From the NCBI GenBank assembly GCA_963817075.1, contig CAWFMT010000005.1, positions 248,001 through 312,000 of the forward strand: DNA of 64,000 nucleotides, given 5' to 3'. The translations under genes and the position numbers were made by a program. The stretch comes from DASPKM01 sp963817075. Lineage in GTDB: Bacteria > Bacteroidota > Bacteroidia > Chitinophagales > Chitinophagaceae. Positions 46,296 to 56,442 of the stretch are shown here, in pieces. Position 1 is the stretch's first letter, and each line of letters starts with the position of its first letter. The notes beneath the pieces were generated by a model, which did not search any database, had not been told where the DNA came from, and was given only the letters and a program-made list of their open reading frames with translations.

Positions 46296-48761
46296 ATGAT
46301 AAGGAACCTTTTGCTAACAGCCTTCCGGAATCTCGGAAAGAGTAAATTCTTTTCCGGGCTAAATATCCTGGGCCTTGCGCTCGGCATGGCCGTATTCTTA
46401 TTGATCGCCCAGTACGTGAAATTTGAAAAGAGCTATGAGAATTTCATCCCGGGTGCAGAGAATATCTACAGGGTAAAACTGGAAAGTTTCAGGAATGGAG
46501 AATCAATTTTATCAAGTGCGGAGAATTACCCTGGAGTTGGCCCTGCTCTTAAACTGGAATTGCCAGAGGTGGTCAGCTTTGCGCGCTTATATAATATGGG
46601 ATACAAGAATAATGTGGTGATCACCTACAGGGGTAAATCTGATCCTGTCGCAATCAAGCAACATAAATTCCTATATGCCGATTCTGCATTTCTCCCAATG
46701 ATGGGATATGAAATGCTCAAGGGAAATGCAGCAACCGCATTGGCAGAACCGCTTACTACAGTAATCTCTGAAAGCATTGCCAAAATATATTTTCCCAACG
46801 AGGACCCTATTGGAAAAACCTTACACCTGCAGGATGATGATTTCAATAATGAACAGGCCAGGGTCACTGGTGTGTTCAAAGATCTTCCTTCCAATACACA
46901 TCTTAAGTTCGACGTCCTATATTCATATAAAACTTTATTGGGAAGAGGTGAATGGGCACCACGCAGGTACGATCAGGGATGGGGTAGAAAGGATATGTAT
47001 GTTTTTGTACAAGTTCGTCCTGGCACTGATCCAAAAACGCTGGAATCCAAGCTTCCTTCAATCGTAAATAAATACAAACCTGAACTGGCAGGAACAAGCA
47101 ATAGAGATATTCTAAGTCTTCAACCGCTGAAAAGCATACATCTCTATTCTGAACTAGCAGAAGAACCCGAGGCCAATGGAAATGCAAGAATTGTTCTATT
47201 CATGACGCTGATTGGAGTTTTCGTACTTGTGATCGCATGGATCAATTATGTGAATCTTTCTACTGCAAGAGCATTGGAACGCGCAAAAGAAGTGGGCGTT
47301 CGGAAAGTGGTGGGTGCTTTTAAGCGACAAATCATTATTCAGTTTCTTGTGGAGTCAGCACTCGTAAATCTTTTGTCAGTAATCATTGCATGGGTCCTTG
47401 TGTTACTATCATTATCCTATTTCAATTCTCTTTCGGGATTATCTCTCAATATCAGTTATCTGAACCAAACCTGGTTTATAGTAATGATCTTGCTTTTGTG
47501 GATTGGAGGAACCCTCCTATCGGGATTCTATCCAGCAATAGTAATGTCGTCATTCAAACCAGTCACAGTACTTAAAGGAAAATTAAAGAATACAAGTGGT
47601 GGTGTGCTCTTGAGAAGAGGTCTGGTTGTAATGCAGTTTATGGCATCCATCGCACTTATCTCAGGAACAATAATCGTGTACCGGCAATTGAACTTTATGA
47701 TGCGCCGCGACTTAGGTATGAATATCGATCAGGTGCTCGTAACGGAAAGGCCCGCGATCTCCGATACCAATCGCGTCGTTTACAACTCTTCAATTGATGT
47801 ATTCAGAAATGAAATAAAAAAGGATCCATCCATCTCCGCTGTTTCAGCCTCCCTGACCGTACCGGGTAAACAACGAGAATACAAAGGAACGATCAAAAAG
47901 AATAACATACCTGGAAGTGATTCAACAATCATGCGGGTGAACAGCATGGATTATGAATTCCTTGAAACCTTTAAGATGAAATTGGTTGCAGGCAGAAATT
48001 TTTCTCCTGATTTTCCAAAGGACGAAGACACCTCAGTAATCATAACAGAAACGGGTGTCAGGTTATTGGGATTTAAGAATCCTGAAGAAGCAATAGGAAA
48101 GGCATTATACGTTCCGGACTTCGGCGGCTGGCGTCCAATAATAGTTGGAGTGGTTAATGATTATCACCAGGTTTCACTTAAGAAAGTAATGGATCCCACC
48201 ATTTTCTTCTGCACGATTCATGGAGGTGAATTCTACTCAATGAGAGTGAAGACAGCAAACCTGGCTGAAACTTTACAACAAGTGCGTCAATCATGGGCGA
48301 AGGCATTTCCGGGTAACCCATTTGAATATTTCTTCCTGGATGATTTCTTCAACAGGCAGTATGAAAATGAAAGGAAATTCGGAAAGTTATTTACCGGATT
48401 TGCATTCCTGGCAATTGTTATTGGTTGTCTTGGGTTGTTTGGACTTTCAGCCTACACTGCTAGTCAGCGCATCAAAGAAATTGGCATCAGGAAAGTCCTG
48501 GGTGCTTCCATGATGGATATAACAACCATGCTTTCGAGGGATTTTATCAAGCTGATAATTATAGCAATAATAATTGCATCCCCAATCGCATGGTTTGTAA
48601 TGAATAAGTGGTTGCAGGATTTTGCATACAGGGTAAATCTGGACTGGTGGGTGTTTGCATTGGCGGGACTTGCTGCATTGGTAATTGCATTGATCACCAT
48701 TAGCTTCCAGGCAATAAAGGCGGCGATGGCCAACCCGGTGAAAAGTTTGAGAACGGAATGA
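46296..48761 (+). CDS. MacB/FtsX-type ABC permease 12
   Basis: An 821-residue permease, second longest. Together with copy 15 it forms a distinct subfamily. The helix 2 exit is AWINYVNLSTARA with Trp for Cys; the second-domain motif is GVVNDYHQVSLKK with Tyr-His for Phe-His-Phe; and the N-terminal region shares FEKSYENFIPGAEN (YEKSYDDFIPKSKS in copy 15). First loop AKEVGVRKVVGA near residue 330, second IKEIGIRKVLGAS. Helix 1 begins GLALGMAVFLLIAQYVKF. The first periplasmic domain has TVISESIAKIYFPNEDPIG, with Pro replacing the usual Gly after Phe. Tail NPVKSLRTE. Confidence 0.93.
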   Translation: MIRNLLLTAFRNLGKSKFFSGLNILGLALGMAVFLLIAQYVKFEKSYENFIPGAENIYRVKLESFRNGESILSSAENYPGVGPALKLELPEVVSFARLYNMGYKNNVVITYRGKSDPVAIKQHKFLYADSAFLPMMGYEMLKGNAATALAEPLTTVISESIAKIYFPNEDPIGKTLHLQDDDFNNEQARVTGVFKDLPSNTHLKFDVLYSYKTLLGRGEWAPRRYDQGWGRKDMYVFVQVRPGTDPKTLESKLPSIVNKYKPELAGTSNRDILSLQPLKSIHLYSELAEEPEANGNARIVLFMTLIGVFVLVIAWINYVNLSTARALERAKEVGVRKVVGAFKRQIIIQFLVESALVNLLSVIIAWVLVLLSLSYFNSLSGLSLNISYLNQTWFIVMILLLWIGGTLLSGFYPAIVMSSFKPVTVLKGKLKNTSGGVLLRRGLVVMQFMASIALISGTIIVYRQLNFMMRRDLGMNIDQVLVTERPAISDTNRVVYNSSIDVFRNEIKKDPSISAVSASLTVPGKQREYKGTIKKNNIPGSDSTIMRVNSMDYEFLETFKMKLVAGRNFSPDFPKDEDTSVIITETGVRLLGFKNPEEAIGKALYVPDFGGWRPIIVGVVNDYHQVSLKKVMDPTIFFCTIHGGEFYSMRVKTANLAETLQQVRQSWAKAFPGNPFEYFFLDDFFNRQYENERKFGKLFTGFAFLAIVIGCLGLFGLSAYTASQRIKEIGIRKVLGASMMDITTMLSRDFIKLIIIAIIIASPIAWFVMNKWLQDFAYRVNLDWWVFALAGLAALVIALITISFQAIKAAMANPVKSLRTE

Positions 48762-48775
48762 TTTGAATTTATAGA

Positions 48776-48857
48776 CTTAACCGCAAAGACGCCAAGACGC
48801 GAGGTTACGCAATGATACTTGGCGAAACCTTGCGTCATTGCGCCTTGGCGGTAAAAA
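48776..48857. repeat. GC-rich dispersed inverted element after permease 12
   Basis: Starts cttaaccgcaaagacgccaa and ends gcgccttggcggtaaaa. The arms pair with a few mismatches. Permease 13 begins 11 bases after its end. Confidence 0.65.
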
Positions 48858-48868
48858 AATAAAAGTAT

Positions 48869-51241
48869 ATGCTAAAGAATTATTTCAAGATTGCTATGCG
48901 GAACTTAATGCGAAGCAAGGTATACTCCTTCCTGAATATCCTGGGCCTTGCAACAGGGATGGCCGTCGCATTACTTATAGGTCTCTGGATATGGGATGAA
49001 GTTTCTTATGATAAATACCATAAGAACTATGATCGCCTGGCACAGGTGATGACTACACAGACTTTTAATAATGAAACAGGTACCGGTCCAGCGGTTTCAA
49101 TTCCCCTTGGTATTGAGCTTCGAACCAAATACCGTAATGATTTCAAGGAAGTGACCTTAGCATCCTGGAATTTTGGCCACATCCTGGCCGTTGGAGATAA
49201 GAAAATATCACAGTCTGGAATGTGGGTACAGCCCGAGTTTCCTGCAATGCTATCCTTGAAAATGATCAAGGGAACTCACAAAGGCTTAATGGATCCTTCA
49301 TCTATTTTGATAGCTCAATCAGTTGCTACGGCTCTTTTTGGTAAGGATGATCCAATGAACAAGGTTATCAAATTAGACAACAACACAGATTTAAAAGTGG
49401 CCGGCGTGTATGAAGACCTTCCACGAAATACAAGCTTTTACGAAACTAAATTATTGCTGTCATGGGATAAATATACGACCATACAAGAGTGGTTAAAGAG
49501 AGCTTCAACGCAATGGGATAATCATTCCTTTCAGTTGTTCGTGCAGATCAACGACAAAGTTGATTTCAAGAAAGCCACAGAGAAAATTAAGAACCTCGCG
49601 AAGCAGCATGTGAAGGAGGGTGATGAATCAGCCTTACTCCACCCCATGAGCAAATGGCACCTTTACAGCGAATTTAAAAATGGTAAAATAGCTGGGGGTC
49701 GCATACAATTTGTCTGGCTGTTTGGCATCATTGGGATATTTGTGTTATTACTTGCCTGTATCAACTTCATGAATCTGTCCACAGCCAGAAGTGAAAAAAG
49801 AGCGAAAGAAGTTGGTATCAGGAAAACAGTAGGTTCCTTAAGAAAGCAATTGATCGGTCAATTCCTAAGCGAATCCGTTCTTGTTGCATTATTAGCTTTA
49901 CTTGTCTCAATCGGACTTTTACAATTGTCGATCTCCTTCTTCAACGAGATTTCAGGGAAGCAAATGTCAATACCATGGGGCAATCCGATATTCTGGTTGT
50001 TGACCATCGGATTTACTATTTGTACTGGCCTGGTATCTGGCAGTTATCCTGCTTTTTATCTGTCAGGTTTTGAACCAATAAAAGTATTAAAAGGCACCTT
50101 CAGGGCAGGACGCTTTGCTTCACTTCCAAGAAGAGTATTGGTTGTAGTGCAGTTTACAGTCTCTGTGGCATTGATCATTGGAACAATAATAGTTTTTCAA
50201 CAGATCCAGTATGCAAAAAATCGTCCTGTTGGATACACCAGGGAAGGGCTTATTCAGATAATGATGACCACACCGGAGATTAGAGGCAAGTATAATACTC
50301 TCAGGGATGACCTCTTGAAAACAGGTGCAGTTGAAAACATGGCAGAATCTTCCAGTCCTTCTACAAATGTCTGGAGCAATCAAATTGGATTTGAGTGGAA
50401 AGGGAAAGATCCAAGTTCTGTTCCCCTCTTCGGAATAGTTGCTGTCACTCACGATTTTGGAAAGACTATTGGTTGGGAGATCAAGGAGGGACGTGATTAT
50501 TCCAGAGAATTCACTACCGACTCCACTTCATTAATACTGAACGAAGCTGCAGTGAAATTAACAGGACTAAAAAATCCCGTTGGCGAAACTATTAAATGGA
50601 ATGGAGATGATCATAAAGTAACAGGGATCGTGAAGGACATGGTGATGGAGTCACCATATACACCTGTCAAGCCAACTATCTTTTTCCTGGATTATGGATG
50701 GGCAAATGTTATTACGATAAGAATAAAGCCATCAATGCCTGTGAGAGATGCAATAGCCAAGATCACTCCAGTCTTTAAGAAGATTGATCCAGGAAGTCCC
50801 TTCGAATACAAATTCACTGATGAGGAATATGCACAGAAGTTTTCAGATGAAGAACGTATTGGCAACCTGGCCACCGTATTTGCCATTCTTGCAATATTCA
50901 TTTCCTGCCTTGGGCTCTTTGGATTGGCATCATTTGTAGCCGAACAAAGGACCAAGGAAATCGGTGTGCGGAAAGTGCTGGGAGCATCTGTCCTTAATCT
51001 ATGGAGAATGATGTCTAAAGATTTTGTTGTGCTTGTAGTAATCTCCTGTTTTATCGCGATTCCAATTGCCTGGTATTTTCTGAATAACTGGCTTGAGAAA
51101 TATGAATATCGAACTAATATTTCATGGTGGGTATTTGTATTAGCGGCAGGTGGTGCGTTGGCGATAACAATTTTGACTGTGAGTTTTCAGGCTATTCGGG
51201 CGGCATTGGCAAATCCCGTGAAGAGCTTAAGAACCGAATGA
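48869..51241 (+). CDS. MacB/FtsX-type ABC permease 13
   Basis: A 790-residue permease in the subfamily of copies 2 and 7: SKWHLYSEFKNGKIAGGR precedes helix 2 and FEWKGKDPSS is in the second domain. The first loop AKEVGIRKTVGS (near residue 312) has Thr-Val before Gly. The first periplasmic domain has SILIAQSVATALFGKDDPMN, lacking the usual T-E after the first Ile, so that conserved acidic residue is missing here. The second domain has KEGRDYSREFTTDSTS, NEAAVKLTGLKNP and GIVKDMVMESPYTP, with Met for the Phe of K-D-F. Second loop TKEIGVRKVLGAS. The helix 7/8 connection is NWLEKYEYRTNISWW, unusually polar. Tail NPVKSLRTE. Confidence 0.93.
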   Translation: MLKNYFKIAMRNLMRSKVYSFLNILGLATGMAVALLIGLWIWDEVSYDKYHKNYDRLAQVMTTQTFNNETGTGPAVSIPLGIELRTKYRNDFKEVTLASWNFGHILAVGDKKISQSGMWVQPEFPAMLSLKMIKGTHKGLMDPSSILIAQSVATALFGKDDPMNKVIKLDNNTDLKVAGVYEDLPRNTSFYETKLLLSWDKYTTIQEWLKRASTQWDNHSFQLFVQINDKVDFKKATEKIKNLAKQHVKEGDESALLHPMSKWHLYSEFKNGKIAGGRIQFVWLFGIIGIFVLLLACINFMNLSTARSEKRAKEVGIRKTVGSLRKQLIGQFLSESVLVALLALLVSIGLLQLSISFFNEISGKQMSIPWGNPIFWLLTIGFTICTGLVSGSYPAFYLSGFEPIKVLKGTFRAGRFASLPRRVLVVVQFTVSVALIIGTIIVFQQIQYAKNRPVGYTREGLIQIMMTTPEIRGKYNTLRDDLLKTGAVENMAESSSPSTNVWSNQIGFEWKGKDPSSVPLFGIVAVTHDFGKTIGWEIKEGRDYSREFTTDSTSLILNEAAVKLTGLKNPVGETIKWNGDDHKVTGIVKDMVMESPYTPVKPTIFFLDYGWANVITIRIKPSMPVRDAIAKITPVFKKIDPGSPFEYKFTDEEYAQKFSDEERIGNLATVFAILAIFISCLGLFGLASFVAEQRTKEIGVRKVLGASVLNLWRMMSKDFVVLVVISCFIAIPIAWYFLNNWLEKYEYRTNISWWVFVLAAGGALAITILTVSFQAIRAALANPVKSLRTE

Positions 51242-51284
51242 GTCAATTTGAAAATTTGAAAATTTGAAAATTTGAAAATGAAGA

Positions 51285-51363
51285 TTTAACCGCAAAGGCG
51301 CAAGGGCGCTAAGTTTCGGGAAAGCCTTTGCGAAACCTTGCGTCTTTGTTTCCTGGCGGTTAG
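51285..51363. repeat. GC-rich dispersed element after permease 13
   Basis: Starts tttaaccgcaaaggcgcaag and ends ctggcggttaga. It follows four tttgaaaa repeats at 51246-51279. The right arm has decayed relative to 33793-33801. Confidence 0.6.
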
Positions 51364-51389
51364 ACTTCCATTACCATAAAACAAACCTC

Positions 51390-53798
51390 ATGTTTAGAAA
51401 CTATTTGAAGACGGCCTGGAGAAATTTGTGGAAAAACAAATTCTTTTCTGCGATTAATATAGTCGGACTGGCCATTGGAATGGCCGCCTGTATTATTATC
51501 ATGCTTTTTGTTTTTTACGAAAGAAGCTTTGATAAGCAACATACCAAGAATCTCTATCGCCTGAATGAGGTGCAGAAGTTCGAAGGAATGGTGGCTCCGC
51601 AAAATGTTGCCCTATCCATGTATCCGATGGGTCCTACTTTAAAAAATGAATTTCCGGAGATCAAGACTTTCACCAGGGTCAATTCATTCGCTAAAGTGAC
51701 GCTCAACTACGAGAACAAGAAATTCATGATGCCCCAATTGTTCTTTGCAGATTCAAATTTTCTTGAACTATTCAATTTCAAACTGATTAAAGGTGATCGC
51801 AAATCTGCCCTGATGAAACCTGGCAGCATGTTATTAACCCAGGAAAGTGCTACGAAGATCTTTGGATCTGCCGATCCAATGGGCAAGACCGTCAACTACT
51901 ATGGAAGAGACACTCTTAGTTTCATTGTGAATGGCATTCTCGAGAACGTACCTCCAAATTCTCATCTTCAATTTGAAGGGCTGATCTCATTCAGTACGGT
52001 CACAACGGCTGAAAACATGAACAATTGGGGAGGAAACTGGCTTATTACCTATCTGGAGCTTGCAGATAAAACAAATATTGCATCACTCGAGAAAAAATTC
52101 CCAGCCTATCTCAAAAGGCATATGAGTGATGACAACTGGAAGAACTATCAACTATTCCTTCAGCCACTGGGAGAAGTACATAGCAACTCTGTGAATATTA
52201 CCCATGATTATCTCAATTTTCAGAAATTCGATAAGAACATAACATATATTTTCTCAGTGATCGCCATAATTGTGCTGGTGATTGCTTGTATTAATTTTAT
52301 GAACCTTTCTACTGCCCAATCTGCAGCCAGGGCAAGGGAAGTTGGAATTAGAAAGTCAGTTGGTGCAGAACGTTTTCAATTATGGACTCAATTCCAGGGC
52401 GAGTCAGTACTCCTCTGTATAATCGCTCTAATACTTTCTATAGGACTTGTAAAAGTCTCGCTTCCTTTTATTAATGATCTGAGCCAACGTGAACTTGCAT
52501 TGCCAATATTCGGAGATTTCGGTCTCATGGGAATTTTGATTGGTGCTACAGTCTTAACAGGCCTCATAGCTGGAGTATATCCAGCAATATATCTTTCCTC
52601 ATTTCAACCAAGCAAGGTCTTAAAAGGCTCTGTGCAAACTGGAAAAAACAAAGCCTCCTTTAGAAACGTATTAGTGGTGATACAATTTACCATCGCTGTT
52701 TTCCTGATCATTTCTACAGTGTTTGCGATGCGGCAGTTGAATTTCATGCAGAGTAAAGATCCAGGGTTCAACCGTGAACACGTTTTGCTCATACCACTGA
52801 ATTCTAAAACGTACAGAAAGTTTGACGCTCTTAAGGAAGAATTTCTGAAGTATTCATTTGTTGCAACTGTTTCAGCGTCTGGCCAACGCCTGGGGAATAA
52901 TCTTCACCAAACTTCTGTGAATTTTTACAGTGATAGCGGAAAACGGGAGTTAACCTCTTCACAAGTAGTTGTAGATCCTGACTTTTTGAAGCTTTATCAA
53001 ATACCACTCATTGCAGGAAGGAACTTTGATAGTAAAAACAAGAATGAAAATGGTAAAGCATACATCATCAACGAAACCATGGCTCGGGAACTGCTCAGAG
53101 GAAATGAAAAAGCCTCAGTCCAATCCCTGATCGGAAAAAGGTTTGGATTCAGTTGGGACGATTCAGCTGCAAGTATCATAGGTGTTGCAAAGGATTTCAA
53201 CTTCAATTCTCTTCACCACAAAATTGAAACTCTTTCTATTGTCAACCAGGTAGAATGGGGATTTGATGAAATGTCGATAAGAATAAAAGGAAATGATGTT
53301 TCCAGTTCAGTTGCAGGAATCCAGGCATCTTGGAAGAAAATCGTAAATGATGAAGTTTTTGAATACAGTTTCCTGGATAATCATTTCACGGAATTATATA
53401 AATCAGATAAGCAGGTAAGCAAGATTGTTGGAATGCTAGCCACCCTGGCAATTATTATTTCCTGCCTTGGCCTTTTTGGTCTGGCATCATATTCTGCTGA
53501 AAGACGGATCAAGGAAATAGGTATCAGAAAAGTATTAGGCGCTACAGTGGAAAATGTAGTTACGCTTCTTTCTAAAGATTTTCTCAAGCTTGTTCTGATT
53601 GCAAATCTCATTGCATGGCCAATAGCATGGTTTGCATTGAATAAATGGCTTCAGGATTTTGCTTATAGAATCGACATAAGCTGGTGGGTGTTTATCCTTG
53701 CGGGAATCACTGCAATGGTAATTGCTCTGCTAACTGTGAGTTTTCAGGCGATCCGGGCGGCAGTATCTAATCCGGTGAAGAGTTTAAGGACAGAATAG
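51390..53798 (+). CDS. MacB/FtsX-type ABC permease 14
   Basis: An 802-residue permease. First loop AREVGIRKSVGA near residue 315 after CINFMNLSTAQSAA. The first periplasmic domain starts with a shortened linker after helix 1 (SFDKQHTKNLYRLNEVQKFE) and has SMLLTQESATKIFGSADPMG. The second domain contains IAGRNFDSKNKNENGKA, in which the usual Asp-rich D-F-x-x-D segment is replaced by Lys/Asn/Glu residues, then NETMARELLRGNEKASVQSL, an insertion before the I-G-K motif. GVAKDFNFNSLHH follows. Second loop IKEIGIRKVLGAT. Helix 7 is ANLIAWPIAWFALNKW. Tail NPVKSLRTE. The spacer following is of the AT-rich ttttacatttttcatttt type. Confidence 0.93.
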   Translation: MFRNYLKTAWRNLWKNKFFSAINIVGLAIGMAACIIIMLFVFYERSFDKQHTKNLYRLNEVQKFEGMVAPQNVALSMYPMGPTLKNEFPEIKTFTRVNSFAKVTLNYENKKFMMPQLFFADSNFLELFNFKLIKGDRKSALMKPGSMLLTQESATKIFGSADPMGKTVNYYGRDTLSFIVNGILENVPPNSHLQFEGLISFSTVTTAENMNNWGGNWLITYLELADKTNIASLEKKFPAYLKRHMSDDNWKNYQLFLQPLGEVHSNSVNITHDYLNFQKFDKNITYIFSVIAIIVLVIACINFMNLSTAQSAARAREVGIRKSVGAERFQLWTQFQGESVLLCIIALILSIGLVKVSLPFINDLSQRELALPIFGDFGLMGILIGATVLTGLIAGVYPAIYLSSFQPSKVLKGSVQTGKNKASFRNVLVVIQFTIAVFLIISTVFAMRQLNFMQSKDPGFNREHVLLIPLNSKTYRKFDALKEEFLKYSFVATVSASGQRLGNNLHQTSVNFYSDSGKRELTSSQVVVDPDFLKLYQIPLIAGRNFDSKNKNENGKAYIINETMARELLRGNEKASVQSLIGKRFGFSWDDSAASIIGVAKDFNFNSLHHKIETLSIVNQVEWGFDEMSIRIKGNDVSSSVAGIQASWKKIVNDEVFEYSFLDNHFTELYKSDKQVSKIVGMLATLAIIISCLGLFGLASYSAERRIKEIGIRKVLGATVENVVTLLSKDFLKLVLIANLIAWPIAWFALNKWLQDFAYRIDISWWVFILAGITAMVIALLTVSFQAIRAAVSNPVKSLRTE

Positions 53799-53876
53799 TT
53801 TGAGAGTTTGAGAGTTAGATTATTGAGTATATAGATTTTACATTTTTCATTTTACATTTTTAATTCTGACTTAGCC
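53799..53876. repeat. AT-rich spacer after permease 14
   Basis: tttgagagtttgagagttag, then attttacatttttcatttta and catttttaattct. Same type as 36188-36278. Confidence 0.6.
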
Positions 53877-56321
53877 ATGATAACAAATTATCTCAAGATA
53901 GCCTTCCGTAACCTTCAGAAAAGAAAAGGCTACGCCATTCTGAATATTGTAGGATTGACAATAGGAATGTGTTGTTGCCTTCTCATATTTCATTATGTAT
54001 CCTACGAGAAGAGCTATGATGACTTTATTCCGAAATCAAAAAGCGTTGTCAGGTTAAGGCTCGATAATTATCAGAAAGGACAACTTGCCTGGCAGTCGGC
54101 CACCATCTATCCAGCAATAGCTCCTACTCTTAAGAAGGATTATCCAGAGGTTGTGAATTTTGCCCGTATTTATGACGCAGAATTATTATTCTCCACGGAA
54201 AATAATGCCTTAAAATTCAGCGAGACAAAAGGATATTATGCTGATCCCTCCTTCATCCAGATGTTCGATTTGAAATTGACGAAGGGTAATCCCTCCACTG
54301 CACTTGATGGGCCTGATAAGATGATTATTTCTGAAGCAATGGCAAGGAAATATTTTGGAAGCGCCGATCCCATTGGTAAAAAACTACTGATGCGGGAACC
54401 AAGACTCCTTCAGACTTATGAAGTGACTGGCACATTTAAAGAATATCCGAGCAACTCACACCTGATTGTTGAATACCTGATTTCCTATTCTACCCTAGGA
54501 AAGTATTTACGTGCCCTGGGTGATACAAGTAATGCGACAGAAACAAGTTTCGGTTGGTATGATTTCTATTCCTATCTGGAACTAAGACCTGGAACTGAGT
54601 GGAAAAAATTTGAGAAAAAACTTGCTGCCTTTTGCGACAGATATATCAATAGCCAGGAGTGGTATAAAAAGAATAATAATCGGGCAGAGCTTTACCTTAT
54701 GCCAGTCTCAGATATCCATCTCTATTCTAATTACAACCAGGAGGCTGAGGTTAACGGAAATGGCCAGGCAGTTGGATTTCTCTTCCTGATTGCTGTCTTC
54801 ATTATTGGAATTGCCTGGATCAATTATATCAATCTTGCAACAGCGCGTTCAATTGAAAGAGCAAGAGAAGTAGGAATGCGAAAAGTAATGGGTGCGGTTC
54901 GATCTGATCTTATCAGACAGTTTATGGTAGAAAGCCTGTTGCTAAATCTCGTTGGATTTCTACTTGCACTCGCTTTATTCAGAATACTCCTGCCTGCCTT
55001 CGACCAATTTATAGGAAGGGATCGGTTTACAGATTTCACGCTAAGTAGTTGGTATTGGCAAATGTTTGCAATACTATTTGTTGTTGGCACTTTCCTATCA
55101 GGAATATATCCCGCCTTTGTGCTTTCCGGCTTTCGTCCGATCACAGTATTAAAAGGAATTTTCAAAAACACTGCCGGAGGAATTAACCTCAGAAAGGGTT
55201 TGATAGTTGCACAATTTATAATATCAGTTATTCTTATTGCGGGAACGATAGTGGTTTATCAGCAGGTGCGGTATATGAGGAATCAGCAATTGGGAGTAAA
55301 TATTAATCAGACTTTAGTGCTGGAAGGTGCTCAATCTTTGCAGGACTCGACCTACGAAAATGTATTTCAACCTTTCAAAACTGAATTGCTTCAACAGCCG
55401 GCTATTCAGAGTGTAACATCTTCCAGCAATGTCATGGGAAGAGAAATTTACTGGACAAGTGGCATCACAAGACTTGGAGTTGAGAATGAAACCGCAGTCA
55501 CTCTATACCACATGGGCGTGGATTACGATTTTATTTCAGCCTATGAAGTCAAACTCCTTGCAGGTAGAAATTTCTCAAGAGAATTTAAAACAGATGAGAA
55601 AGCTGCGCTATTAAATGAAAAAGCGGTGAGTCTTCTTGGATTCAAAAATCCCACAAGTGCCATCAACGGAAAGATCAAAAGAGGCAGAGACACACTTACA
55701 ATTGCGGGAGTGGTATCTAATTACCATCACCAGGGACTTCAGAAAACCATTGACCCAATGATCTTTCTGTTGACACCAGATATCAGGAACTTCTATTCAG
55801 TTAAAATTAAGACAGCAGAAGTAAAACAGACCATCGCAAGCATAAGCAAGTCATGGAATAAATATTTTCCTGCTGATCCAATTAATTATTTTTTCCTGGA
55901 TGAGACTTTCAACCAACAATACAAGTCCGATCAGTTGTTTGGGAAAGTATTTGCAGTGTTTGCCTTCCTTGCAATCCTTATTGCGTGCTTTGGACTATTA
56001 GGATTGTCCGCATATAACGTATTGCAACGAGCCAAAGAAATTGGAATCAGAAAAGTTCTTGGCGCATCTGTTCAAAGCATCCTCTTACTGCTCTCTACAG
56101 ATTTCCTGAAACTGATTGTTATTGCTCTGATCCTGGCAATCCCGGTGGGATGGTATGTGATGTATGTGTGGCTGCAGGATTTTGCATACCGAATAAATAT
56201 TCAATGGTGGGTTTTTGCGTTGGCGGGCTTTGCGTCTCTGTTGATTGCATTTATTACTATTAGTATGCAGGTGATGAAGGCCGTAGTGGAAAACCCCGTG
56301 AAAAGTTTGAGAACAGAATAG
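53877..56321 (+). CDS. MacB/FtsX-type ABC permease 15
   Basis: An 814-residue permease, sister of copy 12. The helix 2 exit AWINYINLATARS carries Trp for Cys. The first loop AREVGMRKVMGA lies near residue 329. The second-domain motif is GVVSNYHHQGLQK, in which both Lys and Asp of K-D-F are replaced. The second helix 6 exit is CFGLLGLSAYNVLQR, with Phe for the usual Leu. The second loop AKEIGIRKVLGAS is intact. The 3' end is the most divergent of the array: SMQVMKAVVENPVKSLRTE, where others read S-F-Q-A-I-(K/R)-A-A. The first periplasmic domain has KMIISEAMARKYFGSADPIG and GTFKEYPSNSHLIV. The last nine residues are still conserved despite the changes just before them. Confidence 0.92.
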   Translation: MITNYLKIAFRNLQKRKGYAILNIVGLTIGMCCCLLIFHYVSYEKSYDDFIPKSKSVVRLRLDNYQKGQLAWQSATIYPAIAPTLKKDYPEVVNFARIYDAELLFSTENNALKFSETKGYYADPSFIQMFDLKLTKGNPSTALDGPDKMIISEAMARKYFGSADPIGKKLLMREPRLLQTYEVTGTFKEYPSNSHLIVEYLISYSTLGKYLRALGDTSNATETSFGWYDFYSYLELRPGTEWKKFEKKLAAFCDRYINSQEWYKKNNNRAELYLMPVSDIHLYSNYNQEAEVNGNGQAVGFLFLIAVFIIGIAWINYINLATARSIERAREVGMRKVMGAVRSDLIRQFMVESLLLNLVGFLLALALFRILLPAFDQFIGRDRFTDFTLSSWYWQMFAILFVVGTFLSGIYPAFVLSGFRPITVLKGIFKNTAGGINLRKGLIVAQFIISVILIAGTIVVYQQVRYMRNQQLGVNINQTLVLEGAQSLQDSTYENVFQPFKTELLQQPAIQSVTSSSNVMGREIYWTSGITRLGVENETAVTLYHMGVDYDFISAYEVKLLAGRNFSREFKTDEKAALLNEKAVSLLGFKNPTSAINGKIKRGRDTLTIAGVVSNYHHQGLQKTIDPMIFLLTPDIRNFYSVKIKTAEVKQTIASISKSWNKYFPADPINYFFLDETFNQQYKSDQLFGKVFAVFAFLAILIACFGLLGLSAYNVLQRAKEIGIRKVLGASVQSILLLLSTDFLKLIVIALILAIPVGWYVMYVWLQDFAYRINIQWWVFALAGFASLLIAFITISMQVMKAVVENPVKSLRTE

Positions 56322-56442
56322 GAATGTTTGAGTGTTTGAAAGTTCGAGAGTTACAAAGGAAGGAATTGATTTTTTCATTTTTCATTTTACATTTTTCTTT
56401 CTTAAAGATTGAAATGAAGATTTAAGAACCAAAATAATTACG
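56322..56442. repeat. AT-rich spacer after permease 15
   Basis: gaatgtttgagtgtttgaaa, then tttttcatttttcattttac and atttttctttct. The last 40 bp before the ATG are unique sequence. Confidence 0.55.
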